A stretch of 64,000 nucleotides of DNA from Cryptomeria japonica (taxonomy: Eukaryota > Streptophyta > Pinopsida > Cupressales > Cupressaceae), in the NCBI RefSeq assembly GCF_030272615.1, contig NC_081410.1, positions 113,065,433 through 113,129,432 on the forward strand, given 5' to 3'. The position numbers and the translations under genes were made by a program. Of the stretch, positions 35,950 through 48,260 are shown in pieces; position 1 is the first letter of the stretch, and each line of letters starts with the position of its first letter. The notes beneath the pieces are model-generated. The model saw nothing but the letters and a program-made list of their open reading frames with translations. It searched no databases and had not been told where the DNA came from.

Positions 35950-38900
35950 ATTTTTGGGGAGAAGGCTAGGATTCAAGAGGAAATAGAACAGATTCATAAG
36001 ATTAATTTGAGCTTAGGTATGACTCCTATGTCTTTTGATAGGCTTAAATTTTTGAAAGTCTAGTTGGAGGAAGTTTTGGCTAGGGAAGAATCTTATTGGA
36101 GGCAGAAATCCAAGGATCTTTGGTTATCAGAGGGGGATAGAAATACCAAATTTTTTCACTCTTCAACTAAGTTAAGGCGTCAGCACAATAAAATATCCTG
36201 TATTATTGATTCTCATGGGAAGAGTTTATCAGATGAGGATGATATTGCTTCTAAAGCAATAAACTTCTTTAAGTCTCTGCTCTTGGCTGAGCCTGTTTCC
36301 TTAGATAATACCTTTGTTAATTTTGTCCCCCCTTTAGGTAGTCATGAGGATAATAGGATGCTTATGGATCCTTTCTCTTTGGATGAGTTAAGGGGGGGGG
36401 GGGTGGTATTTTCCATGCATCCAGAAAAGGCCCCAGGTTCGGATGGGTTTAATGACTTTAGTTTTTCAAAAGTGTTGGGACTTGGTGGGGAATGATGCCT
36501 TATTAGCCTTGGAAGAGTCTAGGTGGAATGGAACTATTTTGAAGGAACTTAACACTAATTATTTCTATTATTCCTAAAGTGGATAATCCTAGCTCCTTTC
36601 TTTATTTTCACCCTATTGCTCTTTGTAATACTTTATATAGGATTTTTACCAAGGCAATTTTTGGTTAGGTTGGCTAGGCTTCTTCCCAAGATTGTTTCCA
36701 TTGATCAAGGGGGCTTTGTGCCTGGTAGGGAAACGTCAGAGGGTGCGATTGTAGCCCATGAGATTATGCATTGCATTTCGTGATAGAAGACTCTGACTAT
36801 GATTCTGAAACTTGACATTCTTAAAGCTTATGATTGAGTTAACTAGCAGTCTCTTGTCGTTGTATTGAAGCACTTTGGGTTTTCTCATAGTTGGATTAAA
36901 TGGGTCTTTTCTTGCATATTGTTTGCTCGATTTTCAGTTTTGATTAATGGGTCACCTTCTGGGTTTTTTTCTTCCTCTTGGGAGGTTAGGCAAGGGAATC
37001 CTCTTTCCCCTTTTTTGTTTATACTTTTGGCAGAGGCTTTAAGCATGGCCATTTTTGATGCTAGAGCATCTGGTCAGTAGAGTGGTATCAGAATAGATGG
37101 TTATCCTTCTTCACAATCCGATTGTCTTTTCATGGATGATACTCTTCTATTTGGTTCTTCTTCTTTGACAAAGGCTAGATTAATCAAGAAGATTATTACT
37201 GATTACTTTTCTTTTTCTGGTCAGAAAGTTAATGTTTTAAAATCTAAGGTTTTCTTTTTAAATGTATTCCCCTTGGTCAAGAATAGGCTTCTTCAATTTT
37301 GGGGTTTTCAAGTGGGTGCCTTTCCTTGCAAGTACTTAGGCATTCCTTTTTTTCTTGGTTCGGATAAATGGCTCACATTGGTGGGTAAGATTCTTCTAAT
37401 TAAGTCAGTTCTTAATGCCATTCCTACATACTTGATGTCTATTTTGAAAACTCCCCCCAAAGTTATCCAGGATCTCAAGGTGTCTCTATGATCCTTTCTT
37501 TGGAATAATAACATTGGGGGCAAGAAGAAGCTTCCCCTTCTAGCCTAGGATAAAGTTTTCCTTCCTAAAGAGCTGGGAGGTGCAGGTATACAAGATTTAG
37601 TATCCCAGAATAAGGCATTGGGGGATAAACTTGTTTGGAAATTATATAGGGATCCATTGAGTAAATGGGCATCCATTATGTTTGTTAAGTATTTAAGGGG
37701 GGCTCCTAGAGAAAGGATTTTCACAGCCTCGTCTCTTCCAAAAGGTTCAACTTTTTGGAATTTTCTGGTTAGTTGTAGATCGTTCATCCTTCCGCACCTT
37801 TCTTGGGTTGTCCATAATGGGAAGAAGACCTAGTTTTGGGATGAAGTCTGGAATGGTCATCTTGCATTATCTTCCATTCGGGAGTGGTCTCGTTTGTCTG
37901 ATTTTATTTCTGATCTTTGGGGGGTTTTTGTTTCTAATTATTTCATCATTGATTCCTTGGGTCCTTATCCAGTATCTCGATGGAAGTCTATTTCTTTCTT
38001 GCCCATTGATAATGAGCTTAGAGTTTCTTTTGAGGTAGAGCTTCAAAATGGATCTCTTGTGTTTCAAAATAAAGATGATACTTTGGTTTGGACTAAGAGT
38101 GCTTCAGGTTCCTATTCAGTAAAGGAGGGGTACAAATCCTTCTCTCAGTCCTCTTCTTCTTTCGATTGACCTTCTCAGCTTTTTTGGCATTCGGCGTGTC
38201 TTCTTAAAGCTGGGTCTTTTTCTTGGTTGGCATTTGAAGATAAAGATCTCACCAAGATAGATTTAATAGGCTTGGGATTACTGCGGTTTTTTCTTATGTG
38301 TTTTGTGGATATTTTATGGAAACCATGGATCATGTGTTCTTGCATTGTCCGTTTGCTATAGATTATTGGTACTGGTTATTTGGAATGCTTGGTTGGTCCT
38401 CTGCTATTAGTCCTAGTTTATTATCACATTTGTTGGCTTGGCCTTTTCTATTTTCATCCTCTTTTTTCTCCTCTATTTGGATTGTGGCACCTTCTATAGT
38501 TATTTGGAACATCTGGCTGGAGAGGAATTCTAGGATTTTTACTCGTAAGTCTGCTTCATTTAAGGAGGTTATTGACAAGATTCAATCTTCCATTTCTGAG
38601 GTGGTTCTTTCTTACATTTATAAAAACTTGGAACAAATCTAAGGTCCTTTTCTCATTGAGATAATTGGGTAACATGGAAATGGAGTTCACTTCGAGTCAT
38701 TCCTTCCCATGGGGCTTTAACAGCTGGATTATCCTCACTTGCCAAATGTAGGATGGCCAAATGGATGCCCCCCCTAATTCTCCTTCAAGTTAAATTTTGA
38801 CAGGGCTGCTAAGGGTAATTTGGGGAAGGCAGGGGTTGGGGTGGTCATCTTTGATCATAATTCTAAGATTGTTAAAGCTGTCGGTAAATATATTGGTGTT

Positions 38901-39232
38901 AGCTCTAATAATGTTGCTGAATTTTAAGGATTATCTTTTGGTCTCGATCTTGTCACGGCTTTGGGAATTAAGGACATCATCATTGAAGGAGACTCAATGT
39001 TGGTCTTTTAGTCGGTCTCTATTAAGAAATGTGTCTCTTGGCATCTGCAGTACTGGTTGGAGTGCTTCCTTACATAGTTGAAGTGTTTTTCTACCTTTAC
39101 TATATCTCATTATTATAGGGACATAAATGTTATTGCAAAATACTTGGCTAATAGGGTTGTTGTTGAAGGGGCTGAGTATTTGGAGGTTTCCCCCCGAGAT
39201 ATCCTTGCTTCTTGCATTTGTATTCTCCTTTA
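35950..39232 (+). pseudogene. LINE D ORF2 remnant: RT, zf-RVT, RNase H
   Basis: Linker (LAREESYWRQKSKDLW, EGDRNTKFFHSSTK), RT entry EKAPGSDGF (36425), GGFVPGRETSEGAIVAHEIM (36712), LDILKAYD followed by stops where LINE A has Arg and Trp (TGA at 36835, TAG at 36844), RQGNPLSPFLF (36988), and FMDDTLLF at 37129, an Ala-to-Met change in the FADD active site. Then CKYLGIPFFLGSDKW (37329), a zf-RVT-like region with FWDEVWNG and WTKSASGSYSVKEGYK (37834-38160), and RNase H from about 38790: NFDRAAKGNLGKAGVG, NNVAEF, EGDSMLVF, IAKYLANR. Numerous stops and frameshifts, including a G-run at 36391-36401. Confidence 0.8.
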
Positions 39233-40745
39233 AAAATAGATTGGTCATGGTTGTAGTCTATATCACACTCCTTGTTGGGTGTGGTTTTTCTTTTGCATAT
39301 GACATTGAGGAGTGTGTTTTCTTCCTTATGGAAACTCCCATGTTAATGGCATATTCGGTAAGTATCTCCACATGGAGCAAGGAGGGTGTGGAGACTACAT
39401 TTACGTGACCTGTATCCTTCCTGTTGGCTTTGCATTTGCTTTGTCTTTTCATCACCTATTTGGTTATGATGAATTTGTTCTTCATAGGACTGATGTTGCC
39501 TATTTCTCATGATATTATTTTATTTTTCTGAGTATGGCAATAGCATGAGTATTCGGGCTTGAGAAGCTCATTAGTTGTGTACCTATTGTTTTGAGTGGGC
39601 ATACTCCTATCATTATATCTTTCTGATTGGCAGTTTTGTTTGCTAATCATGTTGTGGTAAGTTTGGGGTGGATGTCTCGGGTATCATTGCTTGGTTGTTT
39701 TTACTGCTTATCGTTCATTTGCGGGGTTGTTTAGTGATGATTTCTTTGAGATGGCAGAGTCTTCTCTATTGATTATATTTTATTGGGTAATCAGTGGGGG
39801 ACAAGTTTTTGTAACATGGCTTTGGCTCATTATTATTGGGTGACTTCATTTTGCCAGCTTGGTTTCTCCTTTCATGCTTATGATTATGTGGAGCATGTTA
39901 TGTTCACCCCTCTTGCACGTTCCTTATTTATCATAACATGAAGTTGGTTTTTACACATTCGGGGAGGCCTCATGTTTGGATTTTGTAGTTTTCATAATGT
40001 TTCCTCTGTTGAAACAGTATATATTGAGGCTTTGTCGTTGGCCTTCTCATGTTTCTTTCTTTTATGGTGTCGTTTATCATATGGTAAGATGCTCTGTTTT
40101 ATCTGGAAAATCTTGATCAGGTTTGGAGGATGGTGGTTGTCTTTAAGAGATTGGAATTTGCAGATTTTTTGGTATATGAGATGGCTTCTCATCTTGTTTC
40201 TCTTTTCTTGGTTGCTTCTGTGGACATTTCTGTGGTTTGGTTTTATTCTGGTTCCTCAAGGTCTTTAGCATCCTCTTCTTCTCCTTCTTTGGGTTATATT
40301 ATGTTTTCTCACAATGTTTGTATTGGCAAGATCTCTTAAAATGATCTCTCTTCTGCTCTTTAGTATCATTCTAATCAGTGGTTTGGAGAATTATGTTTCA
40401 TAGACAGGGGTGGTCCAGCTTCGAATTATTGGCTGATCTTCTGGTTATTTGGATGGATACACTTCTTCCTTCCTATTTCACTCTTATAGTTTTCTCTTAT
40501 ATGCCTCCTCTGGTAGCTTCCTTTATATCTAATGAGGCTTGTTATGTAATTGGGATGGGTTTTTGGATGGATTGTGCCCATGGGCTTCTTATAATGGGTA
40601 GATAGGCTTGTGTTACTTGAGCAATACTGAAGGGTTTTCTTATTGGTTCTTTCCCTTCAGTTCTCTTTGAACCAAACACTATAAAAAAAACAAAAAAAAA
40701 CAATAATTATTAATATATTTCAGTGGTTTATCCACTTTTATCAAC
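39233..40745 (+). other. LINE D 3' region
   Basis: 1.5 kb corresponding to the LINE A 3' region. Contains frames of 66-98 codons, for example 39972-40268 (MRWLLILFLFSWLLLWTFLW), paralleling a Leu/Trp-rich frame in LINE A. The final 150 bases align well with LINE A. Confidence 0.6.
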
Positions 40746-40760
40746 AAAAAAAAATAGTAG

Positions 40761-41097
40761 CTGCAACTTCTCGAAGCCAGTGATCCAACAACCTATACTA
40801 TTTTTTAGTAGAACATGAGTTGTAGTCTTGCAGCATTTTTGGAATCCAACTCAAAATGTAGTGTTGGAAATAGTAAGCCTATATTCATATATTATATATA
40901 GGCACCAAGGAAAAATGTCCACATAACTAAAGGTTCTTCAACAAATCATTTTTTTGCATATACTGCAATTGTTGCAGCCATGAGACCACATTTTTTTAAG
41001 GAATACTGTCATGTTTTGTTTATGCTTTGATCTTGAAAGTTTCTAAAGTCTTTTCAGCAAATATTTAAAACCATTAATATATTTCAGAATTCAAAAT
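40761..41097. other. Spacer
   Basis: AT-rich, no feature recognised. Confidence 0.4.
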
Positions 41098-42535
41098 ATC
41101 CTTGTGCCTTCTAATTCTTGATCTTTCACCTCTCTTTCCTTTTGTTTTATCCCCATTTACTTTTTAGACTTGACAATTTTTTTCAAGATTTTAGTGGCAA
41201 GAGAGAATGCTTCTTGGCCTTCAATTCTCTACTTCTTTAAAAGTCCAATCCCCTAAAACCTCTTTAGAGAATATGATTCAATCTCTTTCTGGTAAACCAT
41301 GCATAAAGTTGATACCTAATATTAACAACCAATTGTAAGATTGTGTAGCAATTCATTGCTCATTTCCTGCTACTACTAGAAGTAGGGTCCTCATTATTAA
41401 AGAGTGGAAAATTCCTATTGCTTTATAAACTACATCAGTTCCTATCTCCATAACTCAACCCCATGGACACTAAGCAGACAAAAATGATGCTACTACCATC
41501 AATCAATATAACTAAGAAGAAAAAAATTATGCTATTGCCATAAATCAATATAATTAATTTTGGAGTACAAGGTCTTTAAGAGAAAATTGGTTGAAGAATA
41601 ATGATTCTATTTTAGAAGAACTTAAATTGACTGTTGAAGTCTTCTCTGTACTAAAAGATCACAATTACTTCCACTATGTTCAAAGAGGAACTTAAATTGG
41701 TTGTTGAAGTCTTCTCCGTACTAATAGATCACAATTACTTCCACTATGTTCAAAGAGGAACTTAAATTGGTTGTTGAAGTCTTCTGGGTAATGAGATAGT
41801 GTCTCTTTACAATTCCCAACCTTGTAAACCTATAATTGGCTATGTTAACTTCAACTTGGATGGTGCTATTAAGGTTGAATAGAGAAATCATTTTGTCTAT
41901 GATATTTCCAACTAGGGTCTTTATGTTGTATAAATTCTTAAAAACATCCAATACTACTTTCCATTTCAATGAGCTATTCTAAATTTTGTTTCTTCCTATT
42001 CCACTTCAATGAATGAAAATGTCATAAATTTAACTTTTTCAAAATTTCATTTTGAAGAAGTCAAATCCAACAAATGAAAAGGTCATCTTTAATTTAAATT
42101 ACAAATGAATGTCAATAATAAATGCAGTTTTTATTATTTTTTATTTGTACCCTTTAGTATATTATTCAAAGTATAATTGCACCTCCTTTTGATACAAGTA
42201 CTAGTATTTATCAATTATTGAATGTTTGTGAATAAAAGTAAATAGTTTGAATAATGTATTAACTGAATAATGTATTAAAAAAATCAAACTTATTAAAATC
42301 AACTAAAAACATTAATGTTAAACAATACTTTATCATTTTAAAAATAATAGGTTGTAATGAATAATTGAAAAATCCAGCGATGTTTATATGAATAGAAGCT
42401 AGCAATAATGAAAAGTATGTTGGGTATAACTAAGCTGGTAGTAGATAGAAATCTATGAGAAATGGATGAGAAATCAATATACAGTAACTTAAGTTTATTG
42501 TATCACACAAAATATTGTTAGCAGATTACACATAT
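41098..42535 (+). repeat. 1.45-kb segmental duplicate, copy A1
   Basis: Direct homologue of 46788-48260. Both begin CTTCTAATT-TTGATCTTT and end near the AATATTGTTAGCA block. On the plus strand a broken frame reads QSPKTSLENMIQSL and VLIIKEWKIPIAL, better preserved in copy A2. On the minus strand an 82-codon frame (41721-41969) is also shared. I do not recognise either. It lacks TG/CA ends, a primer site and a polypurine tract, so it is not an LTR. Confidence 0.75.
41619..41785 (+). repeat. 70-bp tandem repeat in A1
   Basis: Unit starting AACTTAAATTG at 41619, 41689 and 41759: two full copies and a partial third, period 70. Same array with the same period in A2. Confidence 0.85.
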
Positions 42536-42879
42536 ATATTATTTTATTTTTTATTATAAATTTTATTTTAATTAACTATTATCACAATAAGTTCTTTCAT
42601 TAGAATGGTTATGATTATAAATAAATTAGTAATTACACCTTGCTATGTAATGGGTACGCCTTGAATTCTTTTTTTTGTCTATTTTTTTGCATACCTATGT
42701 GCAATACATGAAGTGAATTGCTTGTTTCAATATAAAAAATTACATGAGGTCAATTAGTAAGCCATACATAAAATGATGTTGTTTGTGTAATAGAGGTCTG
42801 AATGGAGAAATGATAGTTTTAAATCAACCATGCATCCACTTATAAGGATACAAATATGATTGAACTAAAACCTCTAAAT
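42536..42879. other. AT-rich spacer
   Basis: No gene or repeat end recognised. Confidence 0.4.
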
Positions 42880-43445
42880 AAGATAGATATCTAGAGATAG
42901 AGAGAGGTAGAGGAGGTGATAAACATAGAGAGAGATAAAGAGATAAAGAAAAATATATGGAGAGATATCTAGAGGAACAAGGAGATATAAAGAGATATAG
43001 ATGGCGAGATGGAGTGAAAGAGAGAGAGATATAAAGAGATATAGAGAGGGGGAGAGAAACAAAGATAGAAAGAGAGACAAATAGAGATGGAGAGGGAGAA
43101 AGAGAGAGAGGGAGAGAGAAAGTGGAAGAGATGAAGATATATGGGAAGAGAAAGACTAGATAGATATAACTATATGGGAGGAGAAAGGGAGAAAGATGTA
43201 GAGATAGAAAGATCAATATATGGGATTGAGAGATGGAGGGATGGGGAAGGATAGAGAGAGGGAGGGAGAGAAATGGAGACATATAGGTAGTGGAGGAAGA
43301 GAGAGAGTAGGGGGAGAGGTAAGGAGGAAAAGAGGGAGAGATATAGATAGAGAGTAGGGAAAGAGATAGAGAAGGATAGATAAAGAGATAGGGAGAAGGA
43401 CAAAGAGTAGGTGAGATTGAGTGAACAAGATACAAGTAGAGATAA
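42880..43445 (+). repeat. Polypurine (GAGATA)-type low-complexity tract
   Basis: About 560 bases almost wholly A and G on the plus strand, with irregular AGAGAGATAGAG-type units. The minus strand gives several overlapping Ser/Leu/Pro/Tyr frames (up to 203 codons at 42824-43435) in more than one phase, as expected for a stop-poor simple repeat and not for a gene. Confidence 0.9.
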
Positions 43446-44554
43446 TGAGATAGATAATTAAAAATAAATTGATTCTAATTACTTTTAATTATTATTTGTA
43501 ATTCCAAAAAAAGATACTAATAATTAAAATAAATTTTAAACTTAAATATAAATTAAATTCAAACCTATTAAAAAGATAAAAAAATTAATTCCTAATTTTA
43601 TGATTTATTTAATCTATCTTATATATTTCTATTTACTTTTAATTATTATTGGTAATTTCATTAAATAAACCTAAATAATTAAAAAAAAGCCTTAAATCTA
43701 AATTAAAATGAAACCTATTAAAAAGATAAAAAATCAATTCATAATTTTTGATTGATTTAATTCAACTTATATATGCATAATAATAATTCTTAATATTATT
43801 AAAAATTTCACATAATATATATTAAAATTAAGTATTTATATATTATATATTACAATATAACAATCATTAAAATAAATGATTAAAGAACAATAAATATTAT
43901 AAAAGCAACCCAAGATATTGTCAATGGGTTTCCTTACATACTTCATTTACTGGATCGTGGATTGTGTCTCATTTGTGGTTTTTGGATAAGAAAAATAAGG
44001 GAGACAATGGCCTATAGATGGAGACATGATGACCTCTATGATGAGGGCCATTCGTTGGCTTGTGTTGTGCACCATTCATAAAAATCTATGTGTCATATTC
44101 TACACATAGTGTGGCATGTTGTCAATGATTCGGGAAAAAAATGAACATAGTTTAACAAAAAGATATTACTAAACCACCCACCAAAAATCATAATAAAATA
44201 AAAGTTGTAAAGAAAGAAGGGAGGAAACTATAAAATAATTGACGGAGAAGGAAAAAAAGGGAAACAAATGACCAAAACAGTGAACAAACAAAATGATGTT
44301 GACAAACAACTACAATCATCTGAAAAATGATGCTGAAGAACTTTGCAGATTGTTCTGATCCTCTTACATTATTTTGAAGCATTGTAGACCATTGATGATG
44401 AAAATTAGAGTGTCCATTTCATATAAAGAGATGCCTTCAGCATAATTATATATCATATAATTATTATAAAATCTATTAAAAATATATATTTATTTTATTT
44501 TTTTAATTCTAATATTTGTTCGTTGTTAGATATTTGTTAGTTAGGTATAAAACC
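43446..44554. other. AT-rich spacer
   Basis: Contains AAAATTAAA-type low-complexity stretches and a local repeat (AACCTATTAAAAAGATAAA at 43563 and 43713). No gene recognised. Confidence 0.4.
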
Positions 44555-46787
44555 CCCATAAGGAAAAGCGCCAAGCTCAAAATGATAAAGAGACAGAGCA
44601 TTGTCTATATCAGAAGCAAAATAAAGAGATGGATGAACATATGCTTCCCATAACACCCGAACCAAAAAAGTATCCAAGAGCATGTCCATGCACACAGTAA
44701 TAAAATGAGAAGCAACTTCAACAAGAAAAATATTTTAATTCTCCACCAACCACCGTCTTCCCACCACCTTGGGAAAAGAAAAAGAGAATTCCAAAGAATG
44801 AACTTTAAATAGTCGACCAAGTTTCTCATCATCAAAATTGTGAGGATCCTAAAAATCAAATTGCTTAACAGGCAATAAAACTCTATAGCCAGCAACCTCC
44901 ATCACCTAAAAACCACAAAAGAAAATAAAACATTCAACATAAGGATCAAGCTTATAAAGAAGAAATAAGCCATCATTAATTAAGAAGGCCATCATCCGAA
45001 CTAAAAGGGATATCAGATCAAAGATCAACACAAGATAATTCACAACAAGCCATACCAACAAGCTTCCACAAGCAGCCACCTTTTAGAAAAACAAATAAAA
45101 ATTCCTCATTAAACCATAAGAGTAACTTGCACATAATGTCTCATAATAAAATCACGATATTCACACAAACCAAATCCCCAAACCCGTATTAATAAGCATA
45201 CCCAAATCACCACCTCAAATTGCAAGCAATAAACAACAAAATTAATCATATATGCAAGCCGCCACTACAAGTACAAAGGATAATCATTTAAAGATCACAA
45301 AAAAGAGATATATTGTAAACAACCAATCTCAATCAATCAGTACATCACAAACAAAAATGCAATCAAGAGCAGTACGACGACCAAAAACAATCCAAGCCGC
45401 CACAAAGTGTTAAATTAATAAGCAAAAATATAGAAACCACATGGTAATGTAACACGAGAAAGAAGGCCCCATACACCCTCACCCAATGCTGCATAAACAA
45501 TCAAGATTAGCACGATAACCCAAAAGATAGTCAACGGCCAACACCATGGTTAAGATTACAAGCAAGCATGTAGAATTAATGTGGTGATATAAACAAGACC
45601 AAGAAGGCCCCATACACCATCACACTAAACTGCATACATGCTGACAATCCTTAACAAGATGTGAGGTCAAGGCGCAGCAAAAGAGTTTCCAACAAGAACT
45701 GAAAAAATTAAAACTTTAAAGGATGAGGGGGCAGGCAACTCTCTTCAATATTAGCCAAAGATTGAATATTTTCATTTAAGGCCTTATTTGCCAAGAAATC
45801 TGCAACATTATTAGCTTCTCTATAACAATGAGAAATAGAGAAAGAATTAAAAAAATTGAGCTGCAATAGAATCTTGTCCGACCAATATTTTAAATGCCAA
45901 GAGTTAGGAGAGAGATTTGTGATCGCATAAAAGACAACTAATGAGTCGCCTTCTATCACCACATCTGAAAAGTGTAATGAAAGAAGCAAATCAAGCCCAA
46001 CAGATAGAACATGCAACTTTGCCACATTATTTTTCCCATTAAGAATACACTAACATTGAGCTTTGATGATTCTAGACTTATCATCAGAAACCACCACCCC
46101 AATGGAAGACTTCCTTGGATTGCCTCGAGGAGCCCCATCAAAGTTTAATTTATATTTGGAAAGAGGGGGAGGCAACCAAAATACTTCTTTTCTGTTAATT
46201 GGGGGAGACCTTTTCTTAGAAATGGACCCTTGCATAGGAAGGAAATGCAACGCCGACCAATGCCTGATGACCCAACTATCCCATGAAGTAAAAATACATT
46301 TAGGACTAAGGCCCTTATAAATAAAGGCCAAAGAAGATTCTGAGATGGATTTATCGATACAGAGGAGCACATTCGATAATGAGGAAGAGTATTTCCTAAA
46401 AATTGTGTTATTCCTTTCTAGCCAAATCTCCCAAATCATAATATAAGGGGCAATTATACATACACAAGCATAAAAAGAAGATGAACATAATAGTGGCCAG
46501 CTCAAAAATTGAGACCGAAGATCCCCACATAAAGCTGTAGACAAGTTTAATTTCTTGAGCAACCAATACCAACATTGAGAAGATAAAGGACAAAGAAGAA
46601 AAAGATGATCAACTAACTCTAGAGACCCCCCACGCATGACACATGGGAAAACAATAGTGATACCAAGCCTATCCATCCTCATGCGTGTGAGAATTCTATC
46701 TTGGATAGCTAGCCAAGCAAAAGCTCCTGCCATTGGAAGACATGCAACATGCCAAAACAACCAATAGGGCAAAATTTCCCCCCTTCC
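44555..46787 (-). mobile_element. LINE C, 5'-truncated copy of the LINE A family
   Basis: Minus strand. Begins at the edge of segmental copy A2 and reads into the zf-RVT region, RNase H and a 3' region of 1.1 kb. Only the last quarter of ORF2 is present. The 3' end lacks the cagtggttcatcc plus A-tail seen in A and D, so the 3' boundary is approximate. Confidence 0.75.
45708..46772 (-). pseudogene. LINE C ORF2 C-terminus: zf-RVT and RNase H
   Basis: 355 codons in one frame with a single TAG (near 46047). The zinc-finger-like part reads FPCVMRGGSLELVDHLFLLC (C, C, H, C pattern). The following WLERNNTIFRKY is a family marker. RNase H: LNFDGAPRGNPRKSSIGVVV with the first Asp, the Glu region lost around the stop, DVVIEGDSLVVF, then ISHCYREANNVADFLANKAL with the last conserved residues. 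It is the best-preserved RNase H in the window. Confidence 0.85.
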
Positions 46788-48260
46788 CTTCTAATTGTTG
46801 ATCTTTTACCTTCCTTTCCTTTTGTTTTGTCCCCATTTAGTTTTTAGACTTGAATTTTTTTTAAAAGATTTTAGTGGCAAGCGAGAATGCTTCTTGGCCT
46901 TCAATTCTCTACTTCTTTAGAAGCCCAATCCCCTAAAACCTCTGCAGAGAATATGATTGAATCCCTTTGTGTTAATCCATGCATAAAGCTAATACTTAAT
47001 ATCAACAACCAATTTCAAGATTGTGTAGCAACTTATTGCTCATTTCTTGCTGCTACTAGAAGTAAGGTCCTCATTATTAAAGATTGGAAAAGTCCCATTG
47101 ATTTAAAAACTACATCAATTCCTATCTCCATTACTCAACCCCATGGACACGAATCAGACAAAAATGATTCTATTGCCATCAATCAATATAACTAAGAAGA
47201 TAAAAATGATACTTTTGCCATCAATCAATATAATTAATTTTGGAGTACAGGGTCTTTAAGAGAAAATTGGCTGAAGAATAATGATTCTATTTTAGAACAA
47301 CTTAAATTGGTTGTTGAAGTCTTCTCTATACTAATAGATCACAATTACTTCCACTATGTTCAAAGAGGAACTTAAATTGGCTGTTGAAGTCTTCTCTATA
47401 CTAATAGATCACAATTACTTCCACTATGTTCAAAGAGGAACTTAAATTGGTTGTTGAATTCTTTTGGGTAATGAGATAGTGCCTCTTTAGGATTCTCAAC
47501 CTTGTAAACCTACAATTGACTATGTTAACTTCAACTTGGATGGTGTTATTACGGTAGAATAGAGAAATCATTTTGTTTATGATATTTCCAACTAGGGTCT
47601 TTATGTTGTATAAATTCTTAAGAACATCCAATACTACTTTCCATTCAATGAGCTATTATAAATGTTGTTTCTTCCTATTCCACTCCAATGAATCAAAATG
47701 TCATAAATTTAACTTTTTCAAAATTTCATTTTGCAGAAATCAAATCCAACAAATGACAAGGTCATCTTTAATTTAAATTACAAATGAATGTCACTAATAA
47801 ATGCAGATTTTATTAATTTTGATTTGTACCCTTTAATATATTATTCAAAGTATATTTGCACCTCCTTTTGATACAAGTACTAGTACTTATAAATTGTTGA
47901 ATGTTTGTGAATAAAAGTTAACAGTTTGAATAATGTATTAACTGAATTTTATTTAAAAAAACATATTTATAATTACTATTTAGCCAACATCAAAAATCTA
48001 ATATACCGAAAAAAAACAATGATTGTTGTAAGCACCAAAATCAAACTTATTAAAATCAACTAAAAACATTAATGTTAAACAATACTTTATCGTTTTAAAA
48101 ATAATAGGTTGTAAGGAATAATTAAAAAATCCAGCGATGTTTATATGAATAGAAGCTAGCAATAATGAGAAGTATGTTGGGTATAACTAGGCTGGTAGTA
48201 AATAGAAATCTGTGAGAAATGGATGAGAAATCAATATATAGTAACTTAATTTTACTGTAC
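46788..48260 (+). repeat. 1.45-kb segmental duplicate, copy A2
   Basis: Direct homologue of 41098-42535. Here the plus-strand frame is open for 102 codons (46887-47195: AQSPKTSAENMIESLCV, VLIIKDWKSPIDLKTTSIPI), followed by a repeated DKNDxxAINQYN motif on either side of a stop. Contains about 60-90 bp (near 47955-48045) absent from A1. The minus-strand frame 47401-47631 matches that of A1. Confidence 0.75.
47299..47465 (+). repeat. 70-bp tandem repeat in A2
   Basis: Units start at 47299, 47369 and 47439 (AACTTAAATTG), period 70, matching the array in A1. Confidence 0.85.

Larger units (their letters stand above)
35941..40760 (+). mobile_element. LINE D, 5'-truncated copy of the LINE A family
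   Basis: Homology to LINE A begins abruptly in the ORF2 linker (NIFGEKARIQEEIEQI near 35950), so the endonuclease and ORF1 are missing: typical 5' truncation. It runs through RT, zinc finger and RNase H to about 39232, then a 1.5-kb 3' region. The end is cagtggtttatcc and an A-rich tail near 40740-40756, as in LINE A. No convincing target duplication seen. Confidence 0.85.

Noticed and set aside
42824-43435. 203-codon minus-strand frame rich in Ser, Leu, Pro, Tyr
   Set aside because: It is the pyrimidine strand of a GA-rich simple repeat, which lacks stops in several phases at once; no domain.
41098-48260. A1 and A2 as LTRs of one element
   Set aside because: No TG/CA ends, no primer site or polypurine tract, and the DNA between is a minus-strand LINE and a simple repeat; A2 also continues into segment B.
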